Numbered from the stretch's first letter, positions 17,318-25,759 are shown. The stretch is DNA of 64,000 bases from Aurantiacibacter poecillastricola (GCF_030730945.1 NZ_JAVAMS010000004.1:186001-250000); one strand, 5' to 3'. Program-made: numbers and translations. The notes: a model not told the origin generated them from the sequence alone.

Positions 17318-18817
17318 TTAAGGGTCGATATAGGCCGCGCAAGGCGTGCCAAGGGTGATGGACGCCCCTTCAGGCTGGTGCAGGCAATCGTTCACCGGGT
17401 CGTAGCGCAGGGGAGGACGCCGATCCTCCACCTGGTCGGGCAGAAGGGCAGCAAGCTGCGCAACGACGTCGGCATAGCGAGGATCGTCTGCAAGGTTGCG
17501 CGTCTCGTGCGGATCGACCGTGTGATCGAATAGCTGCCGCCCTTCGCGACCCGCCTCGAACTCCGCGTAATGCCACCGGGCCGTGCGCACACTTCGTCCT
17601 CCCGCCACCTGCGTAAAGACGGGCTTGTCCCAGCCATCGAGGATTGGCTGGCGAAGCAGTGGTATGAGACTGCGGCCCTCCAGCATCGGCGGGGAGGGGA
17701 GATTGGCGAGGTCGGCCAGCGTCGGGAACAGGTCGATCAGCTCCACCAGCCGCGGCGATGCCGCTCCGTTACCTTCCATCTGCGGTGCGTAGATGACCAG
17801 CGGAACGCGTGCGGACGGTTCCCACAGCACGGTTTTCATCCACTGGTCGTGCTCGCCAAGCAGGAAACCGTGATCGCTCACGAAAACCACGATAGTGTTC
17901 TCGGACAAGCCATTCTCTTCCAGCGCGGCCAGCAGCCGGCCGACCTGCGCATCAACGAAGCTGGTGGCGGCATAATAGGAGCGAATGAAGCGCCGCTGCT
18001 CCAGTTCGGTCATCCCGAAATCGTCGGGAAGCCAGGCGGCGCTGGCATCCGGAACCCGGCCCTGGTCGGCAATCGACCAGGCGGGGATGCGGTCGAGATC
18101 GTAGAGATCGAAATAGGATGCAGGCGCAACTTCGGGAACGTGCGGTCGGTAGAAACCGGCGGCGATGAAAAAGGGCTCGTCCCGGTGCTCCTTCATCAAC
18201 CGGATGGCCTCGCTCGCGACCATGCCATCGGTTTGCAGCAAATCGTCCGCCGCGTCCTCGTAGAATGCCAGAGCTGAGCCGATATGGGTTCCTGGAGTCA
18301 TGTTCTCGAGCCGGTCGAGGACTTCCAGGTCGTGCCCGGCAGGATCGATGGCGACATCCCAGCTTTGCGGATCGTCGCCGCCTGGCTTGCCCACGCCGCC
18401 GGGAACACCCTGGTGGAATATCTTGCCGACCCGGCCGGTGAAATAGCCATTCTGCCGGAACAGTTCCGGAAGCGTCACGAGGTCCGGGTGTTTCGCGCGC
18501 AGCGGTGTGGTCAGATCATGCACACCCACCGTGTCGGGACGCAGGCCCGTCATGAAGGACGCGCGGCTGGGTGCGCACCAGGGGAACTGCGAATAGGCTC
18601 GGTCAAACCGTACGCCAGCCTGCGCGAGCCGGTCGATATTCGGGGTCAGCACCTGCGCGCCATAAGTCCCCAGACGCGTGTTCAGATCGTCCGAAACGAT
18701 GAAAAGCACGTTGCGGGCGGGAGGGTCTTCCCTGCTCGCAGAGCTTTCCGGATTGGTCACGCAGCTTGAGAGCATGAGAGCACAAAAAAGCAGCAGCAGG
18801 GAAGGTACAGGTTTCAT
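17318..18817 (-). CDS. S1-type sulfatase, iduronate-2-sulfatase-like lipoprotein
   Basis: 499 residues. A lipoprotein signal ends LSSC (C19); the mature part shows IVSDDLNTRLGTYG, TPNIDRLAQAG, C81-A-P-S-R, GLRPDTVGVHDL, and FVSDHGFLLGEH. The RPDT and LNTRLGTYG signatures are those of iduronate-2-sulfatase-like S1 enzymes, a group also containing marine polysaccharide sulfatases. ATG 18817 fits the signal; in-frame ATG 18835 is an alternative. A GACAACGTTGTC operator lies 60 bp upstream. Predicted to be membrane-anchored in the periplasm or on the outer membrane. Confidence 0.9.
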   Translation of the reverse strand: MKPVPSLLLLFCALMLSSCVTNPESSASREDPPARNVLFIVSDDLNTRLGTYGAQVLTPNIDRLAQAGVRFDRAYSQFPWCAPSRASFMTGLRPDTVGVHDLTTPLRAKHPDLVTLPELFRQNGYFTGRVGKIFHQGVPGGVGKPGGDDPQSWDVAIDPAGHDLEVLDRLENMTPGTHIGSALAFYEDAADDLLQTDGMVASEAIRLMKEHRDEPFFIAAGFYRPHVPEVAPASYFDLYDLDRIPAWSIADQGRVPDASAAWLPDDFGMTELEQRRFIRSYYAATSFVDAQVGRLLAALEENGLSENTIVVFVSDHGFLLGEHDQWMKTVLWEPSARVPLVIYAPQMEGNGAASPRLVELIDLFPTLADLANLPSPPMLEGRSLIPLLRQPILDGWDKPVFTQVAGGRSVRTARWHYAEFEAGREGRQLFDHTVDPHETRNLADDPRYADVVAQLAALLPDQVEDRRPPLRYDPVNDCLHQPEGASITLGTPCAAYIDP

Positions 18818-18876
18818 GAATTTCTCAACTCGCATGCTCGTCGCTCGACAAAGGAGCACCCTGCGTAGCGTAGTGA

Positions 18877-18888
18877 GACAACGTTGTC
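18877..18888. promoter_or_regulatory. LacI-type operator upstream of sulfatase-MFS operon
   Basis: GACAACGTTGTC is a perfect 12-bp palindrome identical to the core of the site at 11586-11597. It lies 60 bp before the sulfatase start on the minus strand. The flanking -35 is poor compared with the other two promoters. Confidence 0.75.
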
Positions 18889-18970
18889 GACGCTAGTCGT
18901 AGGCGTTCCGAGAGGTTCCAGAGTAACCCATGGGAACATTACCAGTCGTACTGGCGCCAGAGCTGGGAAA

Positions 18971-19046
18971 TGGTGCCGGTTAGAGGATTCGAACCCCTGG
19001 CCTGATGATTACAAATCAACTGCTCTACCAACTGAGCTAAACCGGC
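18971..19046 (-). tRNA. tRNA-Thr (anticodon TGT), CCA encoded
   Basis: On the minus strand the 76-nt cloverleaf begins GCCGGTT at 19046 and ends AACCGGC-A-CCA at 18971. The D arm GCTC/GAGC, anticodon loop TTTGTAA and T arm AGGGG-TTCGAAT-CCTCT are complete, and CCA is encoded. The anticodon stem GTTGA/TCATC has one T-T mismatch at positions 28-42. Confidence 0.95.
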
Positions 19047-19177
19047 CTGCCGATCGGGCGGAGGCTCCTTTGGTCCAAAGCTGGCAGGAAGGCAAGGGCG
19101 CACAATCCGATGCCTGCCGTTCAAACGGCAGGAGCAATGTGCTTTAGTCCTCGCGGGACGATATTGGAGGACCCTTT

Positions 19178-19546
19178 ATGGATTCGCGGATCCAGGACCA
19201 GCTTGTTTTCGAGGCGCACCGCAAATCGACGGGAGCGACCTATCTCCTGTGGTTCTTCCTGGGCTTCCTGGGCGCACATCGTTTCTATCTTGGGCGAAAA
19301 AGGACGGGCATCGCGCAATTGCTGATGGCGATCACCCTTGTGGGGCTTGTTCCGCTGTTGGTCTGGTGGCTGGTCGACGCCTTTCTCATTCCCGGCATGG
19401 TGCGGGAGGAGAACATGGAGGTCATTCGCAAGCTTGGCGATCACGGCCCGTCCCCCGCCGATCACCGTATTGCGACGCCGCCTGTGGAACCGCCGCGCAA
19501 GCTCGATCCGCGTGTGGAAGAGATACGGGAATTGCGGCGGCGGTAG
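19178..19546 (+). CDS. TM2 domain membrane protein
   Basis: 122 residues. A TM2 domain (approx. residues 20-75) contains two membrane helices around FFLGFLGAHRFYLGRKRTGIAQLL and DAFLIPGMV, the typical DRFY/HRFY-like turn. The C-terminal third is charged and probably cytoplasmic. The start at 19178 has GGAGG 7 nt upstream. Function in bacteria is not established. It stands alone between the tRNA and the convergent RNase H-like gene. Confidence 0.85.
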   Translation: MDSRIQDQLVFEAHRKSTGATYLLWFFLGFLGAHRFYLGRKRTGIAQLLMAITLVGLVPLLVWWLVDAFLIPGMVREENMEVIRKLGDHGPSPADHRIATPPVEPPRKLDPRVEEIRELRRR

Positions 19547-19593
19547 AAATCCGGAGAGTCCTGCTCGGATAGCCGCCCATCAATCGAATTCGA

Positions 19594-20475
19594 TCAAGGA
19601 ACGCCGAACGTCCAGCCCTCGGTTCGGGCGATGGCCGGGGTCATTGCGTTCGGTGACCACAACTCCGACCGGTTGGCGATGGTGCGCAGCCAGGCGGCGG
19701 TCACCATTGCATCGCTTGTATGATCATCGATCGGGCCCTCACCTGCGACGGGCGGGCTGCCCAGGGTTTCCAAAGCTTCGTTCATGGCCTCAAAGCTGCG
19801 CATCTTGGCACGCGAGGCGGTTCGCCCGGCAGCGATGGCGGCGAGTGTGGTGTAGATTTCCACGAGGACCGGACCGCTCGCAGGCAACGGATCGACGGGC
19901 CAGACCGGGATCGTTCCTCGCAGTCGGTGCAACATGCGCATTCCCGTAAGGCTCGACTTGCCCACCTGCGCCGCGCCGACGAGGTTGAAGTTCGAATAGG
20001 GTTTGCAGCCCATCCTCGCCTGTTCCTCCTCGGTGATGCGAAACCGGCCCCTGCCGCCCGACAGGCCCGGCGGCGCGAAATTCTCTCCCTCGCGGCCACC
20101 GTGGCGGCGGAAATAATCGCTGGCGCGCGGGTGATCGACGAAGGACGTGGCGGCGAGATGTTCGTCCCCTTGGCTCAGGTGGTCGATCATGGCCCACAGC
20201 GATGGCGCGTCGGGCGGGCTTTCCTCCCAGCCGGGAAAGTAGGCGCCCTGATCGGCAAATGGCAGGGCAATGCCGAGGTCAAGGCCCACCAGCGTATCTC
20301 CGGAAAGCCCCGAAGTGAGGAAATCCAGCACATCATGGCGCGACCATCCCCGCCCCGGTGGTTCCGGCAGGGTCGGAGGTCCCTCACTGCTGCACGCAGC
20401 CACTACGATGCCCTTGTGCCGCTCTCCCACCGCGCCGGACCAGTCGATGGCAACGAACTGGCGAAACCGCTTCAC
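19594..20475 (-). CDS. RNase H-fold-like protein coupled to rarA, family unassigned
   Basis: 293 residues. It opens with FVAIDWSGA and later GLDLGIALPF, acidic beta-strand motifs of the kind seen in RNase H-like predicted nucleases (DUF429-like); the C-terminal part contains DDHTSDAMVTAAWLR, a DxxDAxxxA helix also common in that fold. I choose the GTG at 20475 because it overlaps the rarA stop (GTGA), implying coupled translation. No signal or membrane segment. A nuclease role in repair is an inference from fold-like motifs and coupling to rarA. Confidence 0.6.
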   Translation of the reverse strand: MKRFRQFVAIDWSGAVGERHKGIVVAACSSEGPPTLPEPPGRGWSRHDVLDFLTSGLSGDTLVGLDLGIALPFADQGAYFPGWEESPPDAPSLWAMIDHLSQGDEHLAATSFVDHPRASDYFRRHGGREGENFAPPGLSGGRGRFRITEEEQARMGCKPYSNFNLVGAAQVGKSSLTGMRMLHRLRGTIPVWPVDPLPASGPVLVEIYTTLAAIAAGRTASRAKMRSFEAMNEALETLGSPPVAGEGPIDDHTSDAMVTAAWLRTIANRSELWSPNAMTPAIARTEGWTFGVP

Positions 20476-21785
20476 CCGCGCTCGGCCCTCAGCTTGTTCC
20501 AGTACTCGATGCGCTTGGCGATCTCGCGCTCGAAGCCGCGCTCGACCGGCTCGTAATAGGTCTGCGGCTCCATTTCGTCGGGCCAGTAATCGTCGCCGGA
20601 GAAGCCCTCTTCCGCGTTGTGATCGTAGCTGTAGCCCTTGCCGTAGCCGATATCCTTCATCAGCTTCGTCGGCGCGTTCACGATATTCATGGGCGGCATC
20701 AGGCTGCCTGTCTCCTTCGCGCTGCGGAAGGCGGCTTTCTGAGCCTTGTAGGCTGCGTTCGACTTGGGCGCGGTGGCGAGGTAGAGGCACGCCTGCACCA
20801 GCGCCAGCTCACCTTCCGGACTGCCAAGGAACTGGTAGGCATCCTTCGCGGCGAGGCACTGGGGGAGCGCCTGCGGATCGGCCAGGCCGATATCCTCCAC
20901 CGCCATGCGCACCAGCCTCCGCGCGAGGTAGAGCGGCTCCTCGCCCGCCACCAGCATCCGCGCCATGTAATAGAGCGCAGCCTGCGGATCGGAGCCACGC
21001 ACCGCCTTGTGGAGCGCGGAGATGAGGTTGTAATGGCCTTCGCGGTCCTTGTCGTAGACGGCCACGCGGCGTTGCAGGAACTGGCCCAGCGCTGCTGGAT
21101 CGAGCGGCTCGTCGATCTTGGCCGCATACAGCGTTTCCGCCTGGTTCAGCAGGAAGCGCCCGTCGCCACCGGCCGACGCGATCAGCGCCTCGCGCGCCTT
21201 GGGAGTAAGGGGGAGGGGGCCTTCCAGCTCCTCCGCACGCGTCAGGAGCTTTCCGAGGGCCTCTGCATCCAGCCGGTGCAGGATCAGCACCTGCGCGCGG
21301 CTGAGCAGGGCGGCGTTCAATTCGAAGCTGGGGTTCTCGGTGGTCGCGCCCACCAGCGTCACCACGCCGCGCTCCACGAAAGGCAGGAAGCCGTCCTGCT
21401 GGGCGCGGTTGAAGCGGTGGATCTCGTCCACGAACAAGAGCGTGCGCTGCCCTGCGCGCTGCGCGGTCTCGGCGGCGGCGAAAGCCTTCTTTAGGTCCGC
21501 GACGCCGCTGAACACCGCGCTCACCGCCTCGTAACGCATTCCCACGCTGTCGGCGAGTAGACGGGCAATGCTGGTCTTGCCCGTGCCCGGCGGTCCCCAC
21601 AGAACCATGCTGGAAAGGCGACCTGCCGCAACCATTCGCCCGATTGCGCCTTCGGACCCGGTGAGGTGCTCCTGCCCGATCACTTCGCCAAGATCCTTCG
21701 GGCGCAGGCGGTCGGCCAGCGGGGCATCCTCGCTGACGGTTTCGGGCGGGGTTTGCGGAGCGTCGTCTCCGAACAGATCGGCCAT
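20472..21785 (-). CDS. rarA: replication-associated recombination protein RarA (MgsA), AAA ATPase
   Basis: 437 residues. Walker A GPPGTGKTSIARLL (near residue 62), Walker B LLFVDEIHRFN, sensor ATTENPSFELNAALLSR and the C-terminal MgsA tetramerisation domain ending in an EIAKRIEYWNKLR segment. It acts at stalled forks with SSB and RecA. Full length and well conserved; the stop overlaps the GTG of the RNase H-like gene downstream. Confidence 0.95.
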   Translation of the reverse strand: MADLFGDDAPQTPPETVSEDAPLADRLRPKDLGEVIGQEHLTGSEGAIGRMVAAGRLSSMVLWGPPGTGKTSIARLLADSVGMRYEAVSAVFSGVADLKKAFAAAETAQRAGQRTLLFVDEIHRFNRAQQDGFLPFVERGVVTLVGATTENPSFELNAALLSRAQVLILHRLDAEALGKLLTRAEELEGPLPLTPKAREALIASAGGDGRFLLNQAETLYAAKIDEPLDPAALGQFLQRRVAVYDKDREGHYNLISALHKAVRGSDPQAALYYMARMLVAGEEPLYLARRLVRMAVEDIGLADPQALPQCLAAKDAYQFLGSPEGELALVQACLYLATAPKSNAAYKAQKAAFRSAKETGSLMPPMNIVNAPTKLMKDIGYGKGYSYDHNAEEGFSGDDYWPDEMEPQTYYEPVERGFEREIAKRIEYWNKLRAERG

Positions 21786-21844
21786 GCGCGACTATGTAGG
21801 CAGAGCGCCGCGAATTGCATCCATGCTCTTGCAAGCGACTTGCC

Positions 21845-21856
21845 AAGATATATCTT
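21845..21856. promoter_or_regulatory. AAGATATATCTT palindrome, candidate PadR operator
   Basis: A perfect 12-bp palindrome 33 bp before the PadR-family gene. PadR regulators commonly bind AT-rich palindromes in their own promoter, so autoregulation is plausible. Binding is inferred only from position and symmetry. Confidence 0.45.
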
Positions 21857-21888
21857 TGACTATCGTGGGACCGATTTGGAGAATTGCG

Positions 21889-22665
21889 ATGAGCAAGAAG
21901 AACAAGCGTCGCGAAAGGCGCGACGAGGAACCCGAGGAAGGCTATATCGAGGACCACCCGGAAGGGGAGGACTTCGACGTCGACGTGGAGGTCGATGTAG
22001 ACTGCAACATGCGCCGCGACGCCGATGGCTTCTTCGGCAAGGACGGCCCCTTCGGCCCCAATGGACCTTTCGGACCCAGGGGGCCATTCGGTCCGGGCGG
22101 ACCCTTCGGCCCTGCCGGCTTGTTCGGTCCCCAGGGCATTTTCGGCAAGGGTGGTTCCGGGCGTGGGCACCGCGGCAGTGGCCAACAGCGCGGGCAACGT
22201 CGGCGGGGGCGGATGTTCCGACCCGGCGAACTGCGGCTGGTGCTTCTCTCCCTGATCAACGAGGAGCCGCGCCACGGCTATGACTGCATCAAGGCGCTGG
22301 AGGAGGCTACGGGGGGTGCCTATGCGCCCAGTCCCGGCGTGGTCTATCCCACCTTGCAGATGCTGCTCGACGAAGGCCTGATTGCCGAGCGCGCGAGTGA
22401 CGACAGCCGCAAGGTCTACGAGGCGACGCCAGCCGGGCTCGAGGAGCTTGAGGCGAATACCGACGAAATCGAGGAACTGCTCGAACGTCTCGGCCGCCGG
22501 GCCAAGCGCGCCAGTGCAGCGCAATCGTCCGATATGGTGCGGGCCCTGGGCAATCTCGCTTCGGTGCTCGCCAACCGGGGGGCGCGCGGCGAATTGCAGG
22601 GCGAAACCCGCGACAAGGCCGTGGACCTGATCGACGAGCTCGCCCGCAGGATCGAGCGGCTCTGA
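21889..22665 (+). CDS. PadR-family regulator with collagen-like GPFGP tract
   Basis: 258 residues. The N-terminal half is unusual: a charged segment (residues 1-40, rich in E/D), then a tract approx. 45-90 of GPFGPxGPFGP repeats, then an RG-rich linker. The C-terminal half is a PadR winged helix beginning LRLVLLSLINEEPRHGYD and containing PTLQMLLDEGLI, followed by a dimerisation helix. ATG 21889 has GGAGA upstream. GPFGP-rich PadR proteins occur in alphaproteobacteria; the role of the repeats is unknown (flexible spacer or interaction surface). Confidence 0.85.
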   Translation: MSKKNKRRERRDEEPEEGYIEDHPEGEDFDVDVEVDVDCNMRRDADGFFGKDGPFGPNGPFGPRGPFGPGGPFGPAGLFGPQGIFGKGGSGRGHRGSGQQRGQRRRGRMFRPGELRLVLLSLINEEPRHGYDCIKALEEATGGAYAPSPGVVYPTLQMLLDEGLIAERASDDSRKVYEATPAGLEELEANTDEIEELLERLGRRAKRASAAQSSDMVRALGNLASVLANRGARGELQGETRDKAVDLIDELARRIERL

Positions 22666-22728
22666 CAGGCCGGGCGTTTCCCCGTTGTGACGGATCGTGT
22701 AGGATGATCGCGCAACGGGGAGACGACG

Positions 22729-23166
22729 ATGGGGATCAGACAACGGCCGGCCACGCCCTGGCATTTCTGGGTGGTGGGTATCCTAGCCTTGTTGTTCTAC
22801 GGCGGCGGATCTTACTACTATTTGATGATGCAGTCGAATAACGAGGCTTATCTCGCCAGTTACACGGCCCGGCAGCTGGCTTATTTTGACAATGCGCCGA
22901 CCTGGTTCGATGCCGCCTGGGCCATCGGTGTCTGGGTGCCGCTGCTGGGTGCGCTGCTGTTCCTTATTCGCAATCGCTTCGCGTTCTACGCCCTGCTGCT
23001 CGGGCTGGTCGGCTTCGCGGTCGCCAGTTTCTACCAGTTTTCCGGAACGGCACCTTCCAGCATGACGACCGGCGCTGGTCTTGCGTCAACCGCTATAATC
23101 GGAGCGTTGCAGCTGATCTTCGTGCTTTATGCAGGCGCGATGTTGCGGCGCAGCGTACTACGCTGA
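22729..23166 (+). CDS. small four-helix membrane protein
   Basis: 145 residues with four predicted transmembrane helices (approx. 15-32, 63-80, 85-102 and 117-140). No family recognised with certainty; similar small proteins are annotated as sugar transporters or hypothetical in sphingomonads. The ribosome site GGGGAG at 22717-22722 is partly inside a potential hairpin (22680-22720). Its 3' end overlaps the convergent glycosyltransferase stop by 9 bp. Confidence 0.7.
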   Translation: MGIRQRPATPWHFWVVGILALLFYGGGSYYYLMMQSNNEAYLASYTARQLAYFDNAPTWFDAAWAIGVWVPLLGALLFLIRNRFAFYALLLGLVGFAVASFYQFSGTAPSSMTTGAGLASTAIIGALQLIFVLYAGAMLRRSVLR

Positions 23167-24312
23167 TTTCCTGCGGGCTTCGATGAGGCGCAGGTAGGTC
23201 TCCGCGACGGCGCTGTTGATCGCGTCCCAGTCATAGGCATCGGCGCGCCTTGCGCCCGCTTCGCCGTGGGCGCGGCGAAGCGCTTCGTCCCTCGCGTATC
23301 GCTCCAACCGATTGGCATAGGCGGCGATGTCGCGGGGCGGGACGAGGAAGCCCGTTTCCCCTTCCACCACGAGGCTGGAGGCGCCGGTCGCGTCGGCAGC
23401 CACCACCGGCACTCCGCAGGCCATCGCTTCCAGCGTGACATTGCCGAAGGTCTCGGTGACGGACGGGTTGAGCAGCACGTCCATGCTCGCCACCGCCCGG
23501 CCCAGATCCGCGCCCTGCTGGAAACCGACGAAGCAGGCTTCGGGCACTTTCTCGGAGAAGAAATCGTGCGCCGGGCCTTCGCCGATCACCAGCACCTGGT
23601 GGGGGACGCCGCGCTCGCGCAGTTCCACCATAGCCTCGGCGAAGATGTCGATGCCCTTTTCCAGCACCAGCCGCCCCAGGAAGCCGACAGCCATGTCGTT
23701 ATCCGCGATGCCGTGGGAGCGGCGCCACGCGAGGTCGCGCTTGCCCGGCGCGAAGATCGAGCGGTCGACGCCTCGCGACCAGGTGCCGATATCGTGATGC
23801 ATGCGCTGCTCGCGCAGCTCGGCGATCATCGAATCGGAGGGCGCGACGATGGCATCGCAGCGGCGGTAGAAGCGGCGCAGGCCGGCGACGAACAGCGGCT
23901 CGATGAAGCCGAAGCCGTAATAGCGCGGATAGGTCTCGAACCGGGTGTGGACGCTGGCGAGCACCGGTTTGCCATGTTGCCGCGCCCAGGTGAGCGCCCG
24001 GTGCCCGGCGACATCGGGGCTAGAAATATGCACGATATGCGGATCGAAACGGTCGAGATCGCTGCGGATTCGCGAGCCGAGACCTGTCGAGAACTGGTAT
24101 TCGCTGCGTCCGGGAATCGGGAAGGAGGGCAGGCTGACGAGCTCGCCCGCAGGCTCGAAGGCGGGGGTGTCGGTGGTGGGCGAATAGACGCGCACCTCGG
24201 CGCCTTGCCGAAGCAGGTAATCCACCAGGCGATTGAGAGCCTGGTTCGCACCGTCGCGGACGTAATTGTAGTTTCCGCTGAACAGCGCGACGCGAAGATC
24301 GCTCATGTGCAT
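23158..24312 (-). CDS. GT4 family glycosyltransferase (GDP-mannose-type)
   Basis: 384 residues with two Rossmann domains (GT-B fold). N-terminal VALFSGNYNYVRDGANQAL, then HIVHISSPDVAGHRAL, and in the C-terminal half FLGRLVLEKGIDIF and the EX7E region PSVTETFGNVTLEAMACGVPVV. This pattern matches GT4 enzymes that glucosylate or mannosylate diacylglycerol or phosphatidyl-lipids; acceptor not determinable. Two possible ATGs (24312, 24306); AAAGG upstream favours the first. Cytoplasmic or membrane-peripheral. Confidence 0.85.
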   Translation of the reverse strand: MHMSDLRVALFSGNYNYVRDGANQALNRLVDYLLRQGAEVRVYSPTTDTPAFEPAGELVSLPSFPIPGRSEYQFSTGLGSRIRSDLDRFDPHIVHISSPDVAGHRALTWARQHGKPVLASVHTRFETYPRYYGFGFIEPLFVAGLRRFYRRCDAIVAPSDSMIAELREQRMHHDIGTWSRGVDRSIFAPGKRDLAWRRSHGIADNDMAVGFLGRLVLEKGIDIFAEAMVELRERGVPHQVLVIGEGPAHDFFSEKVPEACFVGFQQGADLGRAVASMDVLLNPSVTETFGNVTLEAMACGVPVVAADATGASSLVVEGETGFLVPPRDIAAYANRLERYARDEALRRAHGEAGARRADAYDWDAINSAVAETYLRLIEARRKSA

Positions 24313-24617
24313 GGCGCTGGCCTTTAGGCGAGGCGCTCTCGCTTGGCGAGGGGGTGCGCGATGCCTGCATGTCGATAGGCGATTCGTTCAGCAAGACCCC
24401 AGCGAGGATGAACGCACAAGGGGTTTAGTTGAAAAGATACATCCGTGGCGGGTGTGCGCCGTGTCTTAATAGAAGGACGGGAGAAGGCGGACGGTCGAAA
24501 GAGCATGCCTTGCGGATGAAGAAAGGCGAAGCGAAGCTATGCACGCCGCAGGCCTGTAGGAAAGCCCTTCTCCACGACCCAGCGGAACGCGGCGCGCTCC
24601 GCCTGCGTTAGGCTCGC
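24313..24617. other. 305-bp gap without a convincing gene
   Basis: The gap separates divergent genes and should hold both promoters; no strong -35/-10 pair was evident. At 24537-24626 a minus-strand frame reads a plausible-looking tail (AERAAFRWVVEKGF) but has no acceptable start or ribosome site, so it may be the remnant of a lost gene. Confidence 0.4.
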
Positions 24618-25373
24618 ATGGTTCAAGGGGAACTTGCGATCACCGCCGCGATGGTGGCCGGCTTCGTCGCCATTCACTTGCTGGTGCGCTATTTGCGCTT
24701 CCTCGACGTGACGCCGCGCAGCCGCTGGCTCAGCTTTGCGGGCGGCGTGGCGGTGGCCTACATCTTCCTCCACGTCCTGCCCGATATCGGCATGCACCAG
24801 CGCGAATTTGCAGCCGAGATGGGCGTGGAGCCAACCGCGGCGGAGAGCGCGATCTATTCGCTGGCGCTGGCGGGGCTCGCGATCTTCTACGGGCTGGAGC
24901 GCGCGGTAAAAACCAGCCGGGGCGAGAGCAGGGCCAAGGGCGAGGGGGACCGGGTCGAGAGCGATGTGCTCTACCTCCACCTTGTCACCTACGGCACGTT
25001 CAACGCGCTGGTCGGCTACCTGCTGCTCCACCGGGAGGAGAGCGGTGCCTGGGCGCTGGCGCTGTATTTCGGGGCGATGGGACTGCACTTCCTCACCGCC
25101 GATTTCGGCATGCGGCAGGATCACCGCGAAGCCTACGACAAGATGGGCCGCTGGGTGATCAGCGCGGCAGTGATCGCCGGATGGATCATCGGCGCGACGG
25201 TGGAGCTTTCGCCCGTCGCCATCGGTTGCCTTTTCGCCTTCCTTGCAGGCGGCATTATCCTCAACGTCCTGAAGGAGGAGCTGCCGGAGGAACGCCAGAG
25301 TTACTTCCTGCCGTTCCTGTTCGGTGTGCTGCTGTATGCCGGGCTGATCATGGCGGAGCGGCACTGGGCGTGA
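24618..25373 (+). CDS. polytopic membrane protein, possibly ZIP-like
   Basis: 251 residues with about seven to eight transmembrane helices. Features LHVLPDIGMH in the second helix and AFLAGGIILNVLKEELPEE near the end, reminiscent of the metal-binding helices of ZIP transporters, although the canonical H-N-x-P-D/H-E-x-P motifs are not intact. Metal transport is therefore only a suggestion. The stop overlaps a GTG (GTGA) that could start the next gene. Confidence 0.65.
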   Translation: MVQGELAITAAMVAGFVAIHLLVRYLRFLDVTPRSRWLSFAGGVAVAYIFLHVLPDIGMHQREFAAEMGVEPTAAESAIYSLALAGLAIFYGLERAVKTSRGESRAKGEGDRVESDVLYLHLVTYGTFNALVGYLLLHREESGAWALALYFGAMGLHFLTADFGMRQDHREAYDKMGRWVISAAVIAGWIIGATVELSPVAIGCLFAFLAGGIILNVLKEELPEERQSYFLPFLFGVLLYAGLIMAERHWA

Positions 25374-25384
25374 TCGGTTCGAGC

Positions 25385-25759
25385 ATGAGGCTGACCGCGC
25401 TGGCACTGCCGCTGTCGCTTGCGGCCTGCGCTCCGCAAGGCGATGCAGGCGAAACCCAGCCCGCAACCACCGAGGTGCAAAGCCACGTCATCCCGCTTGA
25501 ATATCGAGGGCGCTGGGCGGAAAGCGTCGCGGCCTGCCTGTCGCACAACACGCGTCGCTATGAAATCAGCGCAGGCACCGTCGACCGCGAAGGCTTCCAC
25601 GGCGAGGTCGAGGAGGTGGAGATCACCGGGAATAGCGCCACGATCAGCCTCACCGCGGACGGTGCACCGGTCGACTTCGCGCTCTCGCATATCGACGACA
25701 ACACCATCCGCGCAAGATACCCGGGCCGCGCGCCGTTCACCTTGGCGAGGTGTCGCTAG
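25385..25759 (+). CDS. small lipoprotein, unknown function
   Basis: 124 residues from ATG 25385, or 129 from GTG 25370, which overlaps the upstream stop as GTGA. Lipobox LAAC at the end of a short signal (LPLSLAAC). The mature part has two further cysteines (VAACLSHN and the C-terminal LARCR), likely a disulfide, and a small beta-rich domain. No family recognised. Probably co-translated with the ZIP-like membrane protein. Confidence 0.65.
   Translation: MRLTALALPLSLAACAPQGDAGETQPATTEVQSHVIPLEYRGRWAESVAACLSHNTRRYEISAGTVDREGFHGEVEEVEITGNSATISLTADGAPVDFALSHIDDNTIRARYPGRAPFTLARCR

Noticed and set aside
24537..24626. Minus-strand tail AERAAFRWVVEKGF
   Set aside because: Looks protein-like but has no usable start; at best a remnant.
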